In this document: one piece after another, positions 47,900 through 59,164 of the stretch | How positions within the stretch are numbered: the first letter of the stretch is position 1 | Layout of the letters: the number at the start of each line of letters is the position of its first letter | Origin: Nageia nagi | Lineage: Eukaryota; Pinophyta | Assembly (NCBI GenBank): GCA_050084985.1 | Contig: JBITNC010000001.1 | Coordinates: 91,450,001-91,514,000 of the forward strand | DNA length: 64,000 nt | Direction: 5' to 3' | The notes under the pieces: generated by a model | What the model was told of the DNA's origin: nothing | Database searches by the model: none | Seen by the model: only the letters and a program-made list of their open reading frames with translations | Program-made: the position numbers and the translations under genes

Positions 47900-49150
47900 T
47901 TAGGGGTCTTCATCTTGCTAAATAAAATAATCCTTAGTGAATTTCTTAGGGTCCTTATCCATTGGCCTAGAGTTCTTTTTTTTTGCAAAGATATCAAAAG
48001 CAAAAACTATTTACACTCTACAAGCTTAGCACATGTTATGAAATCACTCGATTACCTAGTAATGTTTGAGGTGGATCATATTCACTTGTATAAGCAGCTC
48101 CTAGGACCTAAAAATGTCCTTTTGTATGAATGCATTATTATGTAAGGCCTTAATGATGATATAAGGACCACTCCAAAGGGAATCAAATTTTTGGTGCCTC
48201 TTGAGTTTTGCTCTTTCCTCATCTCATTTCAAGGCTATATCTCCAATTTCAAACTTTACCTAAGAAGACTTCTTTTTGTTGAACCAGTTTTTAACAATCT
48301 TTTAACTATGCTAGAAATCCTAATAAGCTTTATTTCTATATCCCTCTAGCTTGATCAACTAATTGAATGTAAGTTATAGTGGCTCGAAGTCATAATCTTC
48401 TAACTCCTATAGGCTTTTCAATGCAAACAACTCTAGATGAATTGGCAACATAGATCTCTTATCATAAACTAATGTATAGGGTGATATTTTGATAATTAAC
48501 TTGATACTAATTCTATTAGCCCATGATGCATTGTTTAACTTTGTGTTGTATTTCCTAGGATTCCTTTCAATAGTTCTCTTGATGATCTAGGTTAATTTTT
48601 TATTCATCAATTTAGCCAACTTGTTCCCTTATGAATAATAGTTTGAAGAGAATAGATAATATATCTTGTACTCAATAGCAAACTTTGATAAATTAGCTTT
48701 GATGAATGTAGAACCATTATTTGATACAATGGACTATTGGATACTAAAATGAGTGATCAATCTTTTTATCATCTCCATTACTACCTCCTGATCTACATTT
48801 TTACATGGCATAGCTTCTAACCATATTGTAAAGCAGTATCCAATCAAGATAAACTTGTGACCTACTAAAGAGTTTGGATTAATTACACCAATGAAAACTA
48901 AACCCCATTATTTGAAAGGTTCTTCAACAATCATAGGTTTCAGAAGCATGGTAGCTTATCTTCTTTTTCCCATGTACCAGCTACACTTATCACATTCCTG
49001 AGCTACCTTGAAGGCATATTGAAACATAGTGGGCCAAGAATAGCATGCTTGTAATATCATTACTATAGTAGTTTGACCACTATAGTATCCTCCAGTGAAT
49101 CCATAGTAAAACTTATATAGAATTCTTTGAGCTTCATCTTTAGTTACACA
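47900..49150 (-). pseudogene. Integrase of gypsy element B
   Basis: The minus strand carries the zinc-binding part (CYSWPTMF...VAQECDKCSWYMGK) near 49060-48970, then WGLVFIGVINPNSLVGHKFI (about 48900-48840), WLEAMPCKNVDQEVV, SNNGSTF where SDNGTTF is expected (first Asp changed to Asn), and a C-terminal KFDSLWSGPYII near 48185-48150, the GPY/F motif. One shared frame is kept for long stretches with scattered stops. Confidence 0.8.
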
Positions 49151-49249
49151 TCACAACAAGGTTTGATCAAAATGTTTTCTATAGATATGGTCATTAATCA
49201 CTATGAATTTCAATGCTTGCATCCTGAATCTTCTACTCTAAAACTATCA

Positions 49250-50620
49250 AAAGATTCAAGGCATCGTTTAGTTCTAAAATAAATAAGGTATTATTTAATC
49301 CAATCATTTTCTTCATTAACATGCTCTTTGTCCTCAATAAAGGTAATCATGTGTGCTACCTTTGCTATGTTTTCACATAGAGCTCTTCCTCTAATAAGCT
49401 TGGTTGGTTTAATTTCAACATCATACTCCATTATCTTTGTAATCCAACAAGCTTTCCCTTCACCTAGTTCTCCTTGGATAACATAATTTCTTACATCTAG
49501 GTGAATGGTGTAAATAAGAATTTTATTTGAGACACATAATGCTTAAATTTTTTCAAACCTCTCATAATATAAATAACTTTCTTTTTGATGAATGAGTATC
49601 TTTTTTGATATTTATGTAGTGTTTGACTATGAAAGGCTATAGGATGTTCTTCTTTTTAGTCATCCTTATGTGCCAAAATGGCTACAATGCTTTTCTCATC
49701 TCCATAAGCATACATGATAAAATCTTTTGAGAAATATGGATTTTTTAGAATTGGAGCTTCTCATATTGCTCGCTTGATATTATGAAAAGTTGCTTTTGCT
49801 TCATATGACAAAGAGAATTAAGAATATTTCTTTAACATTGTAGTAATTGGAGAAATAATTTCATAAAAATGACTAGTAAATTTTCTAACAAAATTTATTT
49901 GACCAAGAAATGACTGCAGGGTCTTTTTATTTGTGGGAAAAGGCAATGCCTCAATAGCTTTAAATTTTTTGGATCAATTACTAGCCCTTCTTCTAAAATA
50001 ATGTGATCAAGCAGTTTTCTTTGGTTAACCATATAAACAAATATTTTTGGAATAAATAGAAATATCAAATTTCATGCATTTATCAAAAACTTGCTAGAGG
50101 TTATCTATGTAATTCTTTTTACTTTTATAAAATATAATGATGTCATCTAAATAGACTCAAATGATCTTGTTAATCAACTCACCAAAGGCATGGTCCATAA
50201 CTCTCTAAAATGTAGCCCCAACATTGGAGAGACCAAATGGCATTCTCTGAAATACAAATGTTCCCCACTTAGTAGTAAATGTAATTTTATATTGATCATA
50301 ATTTTTTACTTAGATTTGATTAAATCCTAAAAATCCATCAATCATAGAGAAGCAACATGCACCAGCAACTATTTGTAGGATCTGTTCCATAGGAGGAAGA
50401 GGATAATTATCTTCCAAGGACACTTGATTCAAATTCATGAAATCCACACATAGTTTGATTTCTCCATTCTTCTTTCTTACTAGAACTAAATTAGCCACCC
50501 AAGTAGAGTGTTTTATAGGATAAATTATTTTAGCATCTAGGAGCTTAAGTAACTCATCTTTCATAGATTCTTCTATCCTTGGGTTTATAGGCCTCTACTT
50601 TTGCCTAAATAGTTTTGCAT
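49250..50620 (-). pseudogene. Reverse transcriptase and RNase H of gypsy element B
   Basis: An open frame at 50564-50310 reads LLDAKIIYPIKHSTWVANLV, VRKKNGEIKLCVDFMNLNQ, DNYPLPPMEQIL, SMIDGFLGFNQI. Downstream, in shifted frames, come MPFGLSNVGATF, then VYLDDIIIFYK (catalytic box, near 50150) and DPKKFKAIEALPFPT. The RNase H reads KDFIMYAYGDEKSI and HPIAFHSQTL near 49740-49640. All diagnostic for Ty3/gypsy pol. Confidence 0.85.
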
Positions 50621-50984
50621 TTGGATCAAATTCAATGGTATGTTGGATCACATTCTTGTCATAAGTCTTGAGATCATCATAATTCCATGCAATTACTTTG
50701 AAAAATTAATTATAGATCTAAATTAGCATTTATTTTTTTTCTCAGTGCATTGTAATCTAACCTTTATGCTTTTTTAGGTTCAACATTTATGTCAACATGA
50801 CTTTGTTTTTGAATAGTTAACATTTTAGCTCTTTGAACATCTTCAAAATCAAACAACTATTCAAAGGAAAGAAAATCTTTGGGTATAATATTATTTCTTA
50901 ATTGAATAACATTTGATTCTTGAAAATAATCAAGGAGTTCTAAAACACCAAAGGTATGAGCTATTGCTTCGTCTATTAAAAAAT

Positions 50985-51470
50985 TTATAATATGATCATC
51001 AGAGTCAAAGACCTACCAAAACTTTGTAGTATTAGGTAAAGATAGCCTACACAAAACTTTGACTCCAGAGCCACCTCTTTTGTGATGAGTAGGATTAAAA
51101 TGTGCTCCATTTCTAGCAAGTGCATCAACAATTTGATTATACTTTCTAGGAATGAAAAATAATTGATAGCCAAGAAAGATTCTAATAGATCCCATACCCT
51201 ATTCCTATAAGTTTTCAGATAATGATGCTTTGTACTAATCTTATATTTCACTTGATTAATAACCCACTTAGAATCCCCATAGACTAGTAGACATATGATA
51301 CCCATGTTGATAACTTTAAATAGCCCTAAACATAGAGCTTCATATTTAATAGCATTATTAATGTAATTCCATGTGAATTTAAATGAAAACCTTCTCATAT
51401 GTCTCTCAAGTGACTTAAAAACAATACTAGCATCAAAACCATGTTTGCATCTTGTCCCATCAAAGAGCAT
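50985..51470 (-). pseudogene. Additional RNase H domain of gypsy element B, upstream of RT
   Basis: Two overlapping frames: the first (51470-50985) reads MLFDGTRCKHGFDASIVFKS, then NNAIKYEALCLGLFKV and LLVYGDSKWVINQV, then LKTYRNRVWDLLESF; the second (51195-51013) continues IPRKYNQIVDALARNGAHF. This is a full RNase H with catalytic D (FDG), E (YEAL), D (GDS) and D (VDAL) all present, but a frameshift lies between the LLESF and IPRK parts. It resembles the archaeal-type RNase H of Tat elements. Confidence 0.85.
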
Positions 51471-51489
51471 TATCCATACTTCATGTTCC

Positions 51490-51910
51490 TTTCCATTTGA
51501 GACTGAAATTGGCTAAACATTCTCGTGCAAGCAATAATTACCCATGCCAACATTAGTGACATGATAATTAATGTCATTTATTGGAAGTATCTATATGGTT
51601 AGTAGTGATTCCATGAGTGGATAATTGTGGACAAGCATGATAACGTTTCGTATGAAGACCTATGATAGGTTTTATTAGAGAATGAAAATAATTCATGTGG
51701 TTATAAAAAATCAAATATTCACATGTCTGAACTATTGTATATGTGCATACTTACAGAAATAAAAAGCCTTGTATAATCATGTATATTCTAGCATAGTATG
51801 CCATAACATTTGAATGACCTCTGATTGATAAGTCAATTTATATCATACATTTGAATTTTGAATAAGAGCCACAACTTATCAATTACTGGTTTAATGTAGA
51901 CATCCATGTG
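51490..51910. other. Gap between gypsy B and the TNP2 remnant
   Basis: No coding motif. It could hold the 5' part of element B, lost or decayed. Confidence 0.35.
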
Positions 51911-51916
51911 TTAAAC

Positions 51917-52900
51917 TTATTTCCTTCTAGGGATTATAATAGCCAATATTGAATTCTCTTTTATTATGGACATCCATGGAGGTATGTTATAATTGATTAT
52001 AACAATAGCCCAACATGAATAAGTGGATGTTTGGTTTGAAAATGGATTGACACCATCCATTGTTAAACCCAATCTAACACTTCTAGGTTCATCTTTAAAT
52101 TTCTCAAGCCACTTCTCCTCTATATGTTTCATTTCTTTACTATCTGAAAGTATACTTAACATACCTTTTTCACTTCTAGTTCTTGCATATCCAAATATTT
52201 GCACCAACCTGGGAAGAATTGGCATTATGTGAATAATCTTATTTGGATTTTAGTTTCCCTTTTTCATGGTATCTTCATTTTTTACACTTTGTACATTCAA
52301 TCTTTGTATCATATTCTTCTCCTCTTTATAATATGCAATTATTAATAGATGCATGGTATGAATTATACTCCACAAGCACATACTTCCAAATGTCACATGC
52401 CTTTTTGCATGAATTTGGGATGATATTATCACTTGGTAACAACTTTTCTTTCAGTAACCTATAATACCAATAAAAAATAATTTATGTAGTTAATTTGATA
52501 GAAATTAAAATGTCAAAAAATAAATAAAATTCATACCTCATAAGAGAAGTGAAATTTGTATTTGACCATCCATGTTTAACTTTTAATGTTAATCAAAATT
52601 AGGATCATTGATAATAAAGTTATATTTATTTCCTCATATAATTTAGTTTTGGAAGCACTATACATGTTATCCCTTTCTAAATCATCATCTCTTTCATCAT
52701 CAACAACATGAAAATAGAGGGACTAAAGTAAACCATTAATTCTAGTTTCTTCATCAACATTATTATTATTATCATCATGACCAATATTATCCTCTCTTAA
52801 TTCACCATCATTAGTGCTTGAATCCCATATAAACTATGCATATTGTTCAAGGGTCCATGCTTTTTTTACTATCTTATTATCTCTCCTACTTACATTATTT
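51917..52900 (-). pseudogene. CACTA (En/Spm) TNP2 transposase remnant
   Basis: In minus orientation: SASKTKLYEEINITLLSM (near 52690-52630), then PNSCKKACDIWKYV..YNSYHASINNCILY near 52430-52330, and IECTKCK..RYHEKGKLK near 52300-52250. The last segment is the open frame 52225-51917, with MPILPRLVQIFGYARTRSEK, the EPRSVRLGLTMDGVNPF box and YSCWAIVIINYNIPPWM. This is the order of the TNP2 transposase family (PF02992), which carries out cut-and-paste transposition. The match stops at 51917, so well over half of the protein is missing. Confidence 0.85.
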
Positions 52901-53174
52901 CGATGCAATGTTGGTGTAATATTTATCAATCTTGGGTGCTCTCTATGGCTATTTATTGCTTATTAAATCAATTGTTCAAACCATTAATTTAAAATAAAAA
53001 AAATAAGTGTAAAAAGTGTAAAATAATTTGATACATCCATTAATACTCGTGATCCATATATATAATTTGATACATCCATACATATAATTTGATACATCCA
53101 TATATATAACAAATTGATACATTTGAACATACACATGATCCATACATACAAATCAATACATCTACTTATACACA

Positions 53175-53702
53175 TCAATAATATATTAAATTTTTTTTGG
53201 GCTTTGTTCCTAGATGAATTATAACATTTTGATCACCTCCTAACTCCAAAATTTGTGCCTTACATCTTAGAGTAGGTCTTCTATAACTATAGTGAACTAA
53301 TAGCTCATCAAAAATACTAAGAGTTTTAATAGGAACAACAACTATATAACTACTCATTTGTCTACTCATGAAGTCTCCTTTATCATTAGTACATTGATGA
53401 AATTCATAATTTATTTCCCATTCTTCTCTTACATAACTATTTATGTATGCAACTATGTTTCCTTGTATTTTTTGTTGACCATCAATGTATAAGAGTTCTA
53501 AATGCTTCAAACATGAAATCTTAGAATCATTTTCATATAATCCATATGTGTACATATATGATGTTAATTGTTTCCAATTTGTTGCTGTGTAAAGTGGCCC
53601 AAAAAATAGCATTAATGGCTCTATCTCATAACTTGGAGTAACAACCATAGTATTATGTATAAACAAACCATATCTAGAGCACTTTTCAAATGGTTTGATC
53701 AT
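53175..53702 (-). CDS. Unidentified 175-residue ORF upstream of TNP2
   Basis: A long open frame by local standards with no stop. It has an aromatic-rich centre (GPLYTATNWKQLTSYMYTYG, then LKHLELLYIDGQQKIQGNIV) and reads YINSYVREEWEINYEFHQ and YRRPTLRCKAQILELGGDQ. I recognise no domain, signal peptide or membrane segment. The frame at 53948-53715 (LLEEDIHDLGLMHMPKKLQ) may belong to the same protein, joined through a stop-containing gap. It lies on the same strand as, and 5' of, the TNP2 remnant, so it may be the accessory ORF of that CACTA element. Whether it is expressed is unknown. Confidence 0.35.
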   Translation of the reverse strand: MIKPFEKCSRYGLFIHNTMVVTPSYEIEPLMLFFGPLYTATNWKQLTSYMYTYGLYENDSKISCLKHLELLYIDGQQKIQGNIVAYINSYVREEWEINYEFHQCTNDKGDFMSRQMSSYIVVVPIKTLSIFDELLVHYSYRRPTLRCKAQILELGGDQNVIIHLGTKPKKNLIYY

Positions 53703-53714
53703 GTATCAATGATA

Positions 53715-53948
53715 TTAATAAATAAATATCTCATAAGCATTTATAAAAGGCATTTCAGCTAGCCATGCATCGTATGCCCCATGATAATATGTATTTTGAT
53801 ATTTAAGTTGTAGCTTTTTTGGCATGTGCATCAAACCCAAATCATGAATATCCTCCTCTAGTAGATCAATTACCTCCTCATATGTATTATAACATGCATC
53901 CACTAATAATTTTTGAAGACACTTTTGAAATCTTATTCTTGTAGACAT
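53715..53948 (-). pseudogene. Unidentified open frame, possible 5' part of the 53175-53702 ORF
   Basis: 77 residues with no recognisable domain (CYNTYEEVIDLLEEDIHDL, then YYHGAYDAWLAEMPF). The gap to the next ORF contains several stops. The same orientation and short spacing suggest one original gene. Confidence 0.25.
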
Positions 53949-54284
53949 CTCTCTAACTTCATCTGATGGACCTACACATTATTTTGGGTTTGTCTGCTAG
54001 ATCTATATATTGATTTTATTTAGTTCTATCTGATTTAATTCAATATATAATAATACAAAAATCAATACAAATTTTAATCCTAATTAATTACCTCATGAGC
54101 ATCATCATCTTCTGATGACGAGGATGACTCATCGATCCTTTGCATATTTTGTTCCAGCAACATTAGTAATAAAATAAAGTTCAATATTGTAAATAATATT
54201 ATGAAAGTGAGAATTGAAATGATCTTACATTTCTACAAAACACGTAATAATATTTTTCTTACCTCATATTCATCAAATGAAACA

Positions 54285-54600
54285 TCAATCCTCCTCATGG
54301 GACCTATAAGAAATATCTTAGGCTCTACATTAGATGACACATCAATCCTTGACCTCCTAATAACTAGTGTAGGAAACTCTTCTAAATCATATGACACATC
54401 ACTTCTTATTCTTCTAGTAACTTGTGTAGAAAATTCTTCTAAATTAGATGACACATCACTCCTCGACCTCCTAGTAACTAGTGCAGGCAACGCATTTGAA
54501 TCAGATGACACATCACTCCTAACAAATCTCTAACACCGAGGTAGTGGCATCTGAATATCTGAATCTAATGACACATCACTCCTCTCACATCTTGGCATAG
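54285..54600. repeat. 57-bp minisatellite
   Basis: GATGACACATCA(A/C)TCCT starts five units spaced 57 bp apart (the last spacings are a little irregular). On the minus strand each unit encodes 19 residues with SDVSSNLEEF, so the open frames there are repeat-driven. Confidence 0.9.
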
Positions 54601-54609
54601 TGATATAAT

Positions 54610-55830
54610 CCAAGTCACTAACCTATTTTTACAATTTAAAGAAAAAAAGAGATTAGTACACCAATAGTAATAATCAATAAATCTTTCAATCTTAGACCAA
54701 CTTAAAAATACACAAGCAAAATGTTTACTTTTAGAGTTATTAAAGAAGTTTAAATACCATTAAGAAATTCTTATGAGAGCACTTCGAAAATATTTAATTC
54801 AAGATTTGGATGCTTCCAACTATGTTCATATGGTTAAATATTAAATATAGTATAAGTACCACACTTCATTTGAATAAAAGGAAATCCCTTCAAAGGATGT
54901 AACATATCTAGTTATTAAAGGTTCAAATATAATTTTATATTCATAGGGTCTAGGTTTTTAAGTATCTAGTTATCAAATTGAATTTTTGTGGATGAAAATG
55001 AACTAGTTGAGTTAACACTTTAGTCCTTGAGCCTTCTAGTTATCAATCTTGGATTATTAACTCTTTACTTTTCCTTAGTCTATAATTTGGAGGTAGTCTA
55101 AAAACCATATCAACCCTTGATATTAGCTGCTTACTTATTAAAGTTTATTCCATCACTACCATCCTCTTGCAATCCATGGTTATTATGTTAATTAATACTT
55201 ATTTTACTTTAAAACCTTATATTTGTATCTCTATTTGAGTACCATTCAATGCATGTAGAGGTTTATAGAGTAATTGGAATAGATATATAAGCCCTTTTAA
55301 ATGTTATTTCCTAAAAATTATTGTACCTTGTTTCCATGATATTATAACAATATTTTCCCAACTCTTTATTTAATTCCAAAGCTATATATGCTTTTTAAGA
55401 TAATATTTATTTAATATAATAATATATTATTTCTTTATTAATACAAAAATTAACTATATGTTAAATTTGAATAACTTAGAAAATAATAGCAAATCATTTA
55501 TTCACATGTTAATACTCAAATTTTACATAGAAAACCTCAATTTGGGGAAACCCCTTGGTTAAATATCTATCCATACTTTATTAATTGATATCAACATTAG
55601 TATAACTCATCTCATGCTTAAAGCATGTTCTTAATTATCAATATTTCAAATCATTCTTGATGCAAGTTTCCATATGCTTAAATGAATATATCATGCAAAT
55701 TAAAATGAATTTTGAGTTCTATTCTTATGAATGCAACCATTGAACTAACTTTATCTTGAACCTCAAACTTAACATGCATTTTTATAAATATAAGATTTCC
55801 TATAAAATTTCAAATATAATTTTATATTCA
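54610..55830. other. Gene-free DNA
   Basis: AT-rich, with no coding motif; the phrase CAAATATAATTTTATATTCATA occurs twice (54926, 55811). Nothing else was recognised. Confidence 0.4.
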
Positions 55831-55834
55831 TAAG

Positions 55835-56395
55835 GCTAACCCTAACCCAAGCCCTAATCACTACTTATATTAACCCTAACTATTCATTAACACTAACCTT
55901 AACTATTAATTAACCTTAACCCTAAACATTAATTAACCTTAACCTTAATTATTAATTTATCCTAACCCTAACTACTAATTAATCCTAACCCTAACCCTAA
56001 CTCAAATGCTAACCACTACTAACATTAACCCTAACCTTAACCTCTAACCCTAACTACTAACCATATCCTAACACTGACACTAAACCTAACTACTAAACCT
56101 AATCCTAACCATAACCACTACTAACACTAACCCTAATCTTAACCCTAACTACTAACCCTAACCCTAACCTTAATCGTAATCCTAATTATTTACCCTAACC
56201 TTAATCATAATCCTAATTATTTACCCTAACCCAAACTACTAACCCTAATCTAAACCCTAAGTACTAATCTAACCCAAACCCTAATTACTAACCCTAAATA
56301 TAATCTTAACTACTAACCCTAATCTAAACCCTAAATACTAACATTAACCCTAACCTAAACCCTAATTGCTAATCCAAACCCTAATTGCTAACCTA
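55835..56395. repeat. Degenerate interstitial telomere-like array
   Basis: About 560 bp built from CCCTAA and CCCTAAC words mixed with variants such as CCTTAA, CTACTAA and CCATAA; runs like TAACCCTAACCCTAAC are present. Both 6-bp (CCCTAA) and 7-bp (CCCTAAA) forms occur. It is flanked by non-telomeric sequence on both sides, so it is interstitial here. Confidence 0.85.
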
Positions 56396-56399
56396 AATG

Positions 56400-56870
56400 A
56401 TCATGATTTTAACCTAATTTTTTATTTTTTAAATAAGCATTTTAGATGCAAATTATTTTGCAAAAAGAGTAATAAATTTGCATCGAATTACACTAATAAT
56501 TCAAAAATTAAAAAAGGGGGCCACTTATCACTTAGAATTATTTCTTGGTCAGAGGATGTCATACCCTAACTTCTTATTGTACATTTCCTTACTAGATTTA
56601 GGACTATGTGGTATTTATTTGATGTGAAATAAGAGAACATTATGATGTTTTGTTTCACTTATAACATTTTTATGAAATTAATTTGAAAATGCTCTTATGA
56701 TATTATCTATCCTCCTTCATATAGGCATATGTCGAGGTGCATGTGTCTATGTGTACAGGTGATAGGTACAAAGGTGGGATGCTCATGTGTGGTTAAAGAG
56801 ATGATTGCTTGAGGTTGTATTTGAGATCTTAGAATCCATAATTGAGACACCCATGGCTATGCATAAAAAG
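56400..56870. other. Gene-free DNA
   Basis: No gene recognised; one 67-residue frame (56366-56569) begins inside the telomere-like array and has no known domain. Confidence 0.4.
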
Positions 56871-56879
56871 TTGGCTAAC

Positions 56880-57850
56880 TGAAATAAATAAAATAGTGAT
56901 GAAATAATTTCAAAATCTTGACGATTTTATCCCAAAATATCATTCAAGTAATGGTGATATTTGAGATTTTTAAGAATTTTGTTATAAAAAATTGGCTAGT
57001 TGATATCATTTTCTAAAATAAGGTAAAAATTACAAGTGAATTTGAAATATTAGTTTATATCAAATGCTCATCTTTAGTAATAAGATGCTCATCTTCAGTA
57101 AAAAGATACTTATCTTCAGTAACAAGATGCTCATCTTTTATAACAAGTCACTTATCTTTAGTAATGATTCACTCCTCTTTAATAACAAGTTGGTCATCTT
57201 CAGTAACAACTTTCTCATCTTCAATAACAAGTTATTTATCTTTAGTAACAAGTCACTCACCTTTAGTAACAAGTTGCTCATCTTCAGTAATAAGTGAATC
57301 ATATTTAGTGACAAATCACTCATCTTTAGTAACAAGATGCTCATCTGCATTAACAAGTTCCTCATCTTCAATAACAAGTTTCTCATCTATACTAACAAGT
57401 TATTTATCTACAATAACAAGACTCTACTCTTTAATAATAATTCATTCATCTTCAATAATAAGTTTCTCATCTATAGTAACAAGTCACTCATCTTTAGTAA
57501 CAAATCACTCATATTTAGTAACAAGTAACTCATCTTCAATAACAAGATGCTCATCTTTAGTAATAAGTCATTGGTCTTCAGTAACAAGTCACTCATCTTT
57601 AGTAACAAGTCATTTATCTTTTGTAACAAGTCACTCATCTTCTCCTTTTACAGTATAATCTTCTTTTCATTTAGATCTGCATTCTTTTTCCTAAAGAACT
57701 TGGATCCAATAAGTGATTAACTAGGGAAAATTTAAAATATTTATAAAATACAGGTGATAAGGTGCAAATTTAGTGGGGTATATTTGGCTAATTTATATAA
57801 AAAATACTTTAAAATTATAAAATTTTGGCTAATCGACAAAGTAAAAATAA
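56880..57850 (-). mobile_element. Unclassified dispersed repeat with internal minisatellite (copy B)
   Basis: The inverted relative of 9190-10235. Read on the minus strand it gives, in the same order, GTCGATTAGCCAAAATTTTAT, AAATTAGCCAAATATAC, AAAAAGAATGCAGATCT, the 21-bp minisatellite, and AATATCACCATTACTTGAATG. Copy B lacks the foldback found in copy A. No protein or terminal repeat identified. Confidence 0.65.
57063..57650. repeat. 21-bp minisatellite (copy B)
   Basis: About 28 units of 21 bp, such as TCATCTTTAGTAACAAGTCAC. The 164-residue + frame (57164-57658) and the minus frame are 7-residue repeats from this array, not genes. The reverse complement, GACTTGTTACTAAAGATGA, resembles the unit in copy A (GACTTCTCCTTGCAGATGC) at about 13 of 21 positions. 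Confidence 0.95.
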
Positions 57851-58162
57851 ATCCTGAAAATATTAAGCTACACGGGCTCGAGCTAATGTGCATAAAAATA
57901 GCAAAATAAAAATCCTAAAAAATAGCTATTTTGAATAAATAGCCACTATGCATTTCCCTGGGGACACCTCTAACAGCAAAGGGTAAGATATCATATAGTT
58001 GAATGAGGCAAGGAGTAAAAGAGCATCCTAGGGATCTTGCTTTTGGTTTTCATGTTTGTAAAACACCTCCGAGGACCCCCTGAAAGGAATGTTAGTAGGG
58101 AAAGGCAAATTATTGAGTGTTTAGATTAATTTAATTAATGTGATTAATTAAATTAATAGCTT

Positions 58163-58201
<39 letters not shown>
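58163..58201. repeat. (TAA)n microsatellite
   Basis: About 13 uninterrupted TAA units. Confidence 0.95.
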
Positions 58202-58203
<2 letters not shown>

Positions 58204-58940
58204 TTTAATTCTTAAAAATAAAAATAACATAATCTAATAAATAAAAATAAATAAAATGATAAGCTTGACATGTCAAGATAGCTAAGTCACAACTAAGAAA
58301 TATTTGTCACCAACTTTAAAATATTATTATTTTATTCTAAACCCTAATCTCATGAAAAACTATAAATAAACCTTAGGAATTCTCCAATAGGCACTTGCTA
58401 GCATGAAGGAAAGGAGATTATGGAGAATTAAGGATTCAATTCGAGAAGGATTTCTATTCCAATTGAGAAGAATTTGCAATTCTAGATGATCCTTTCCATG
58501 CTTGAGCTTTTTAGATTTCGCTCTATCTACCTAATAATTTGAAAGATTATTATTTGAGTTTTGAAGAGAAATAATAATTAAGCTTTGTTATTGTTTGTTA
58601 GATTTCGAATTATAGATTCAATTCTTAAATATTGATTTAAATCAATATATGTATGCATTGAAGAATTTATTTTATTATGAAATAATCATTCATATATGAT
58701 ACCTTAACTTTATTTAGATAGATTCTAAGCTTTTGAGATAGAGTCTATATATTATGACCTATAAAAATAAATTAAAAAATTTGAAAAAAATAATTAGAAG
58801 CTAATTATTAGGACCAAAATCCATCGAATATATTCTACAGGGTATAAAAATATATTTAGAAGCTAGTACAAAAATTTGTGATAAGAATACAAATTATACT
58901 CTAGAATGAAAATGTAGGTTCTCAGGTCTTAAATATATCG
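58202..58940. other. Gene-free stretch with TATA-like promoter motif
   Basis: TATAAATAAACC at 58361-58372 is followed by a block beginning AATAGGCACTTGCTAGC, which resembles the R-region start of a plant LTR. No partner LTR was found. The rest is AT-rich. Confidence 0.3.
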
Positions 58941-58949
58941 TAGGCATCT

Positions 58950-59148
58950 TCTGTTCAGTCTTGGAGGTTTTTTGGAATTGACAGTTAAGAAATTATGAAA
59001 GGAGCAAGTATATGATTGAACAAATCTGATCTATTGATTTTACAGATTTGAATAAATTCTTCTACAGAAGATCACAGTAATTTGTCAAAATCACTGTTAG
59101 AATTTAGTAATTGTCAAATTCCTTAAATGAAGAGGACGGGGTGAGCTT
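58950..59148 (-). pseudogene. Truncated 3' end of a second WI12-like copy
   Basis: This segment matches 61805-62003 at perhaps three-quarters of positions: CTTGGAGGTTTTTTGGAAT, then GATCA(C/T)AGTAAT.TGTCAAAATCA, then TTGTCAAATT. The larger copy shows that this is the last few codons and 3' flank of the WI12-like gene. Here the coding part stops after about five codons and unrelated sequence begins at about 59150. Confidence 0.5.
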
Positions 59149-59164
59149 TTTGAGAAGGAATTGA

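Larger units (their letters stand above)
47900..51480 (-). mobile_element. Ty3/gypsy retrotransposon B pol (minus strand), decayed
   Basis: Read in element order: an extra RNase H (51470-50985), RT (about 50620-49900), the regular RNase H (about 49830-49250), then integrase (49150-47900). No protease or gag was found upstream of the RNase H; the TNP2 remnant begins at 51917. Fewer stops than in element A suggest a somewhat younger insertion. The extra RNase H is upstream of RT here, whereas in element A it is between the first RNase H and integrase. Confidence 0.8.

Noticed and set aside
57164-57658. 164-residue Ser/Thr-rich open frame
   Set aside because: It is the translation of a 21-bp minisatellite; both strands are open for the same reason and the unit is not gene-like.
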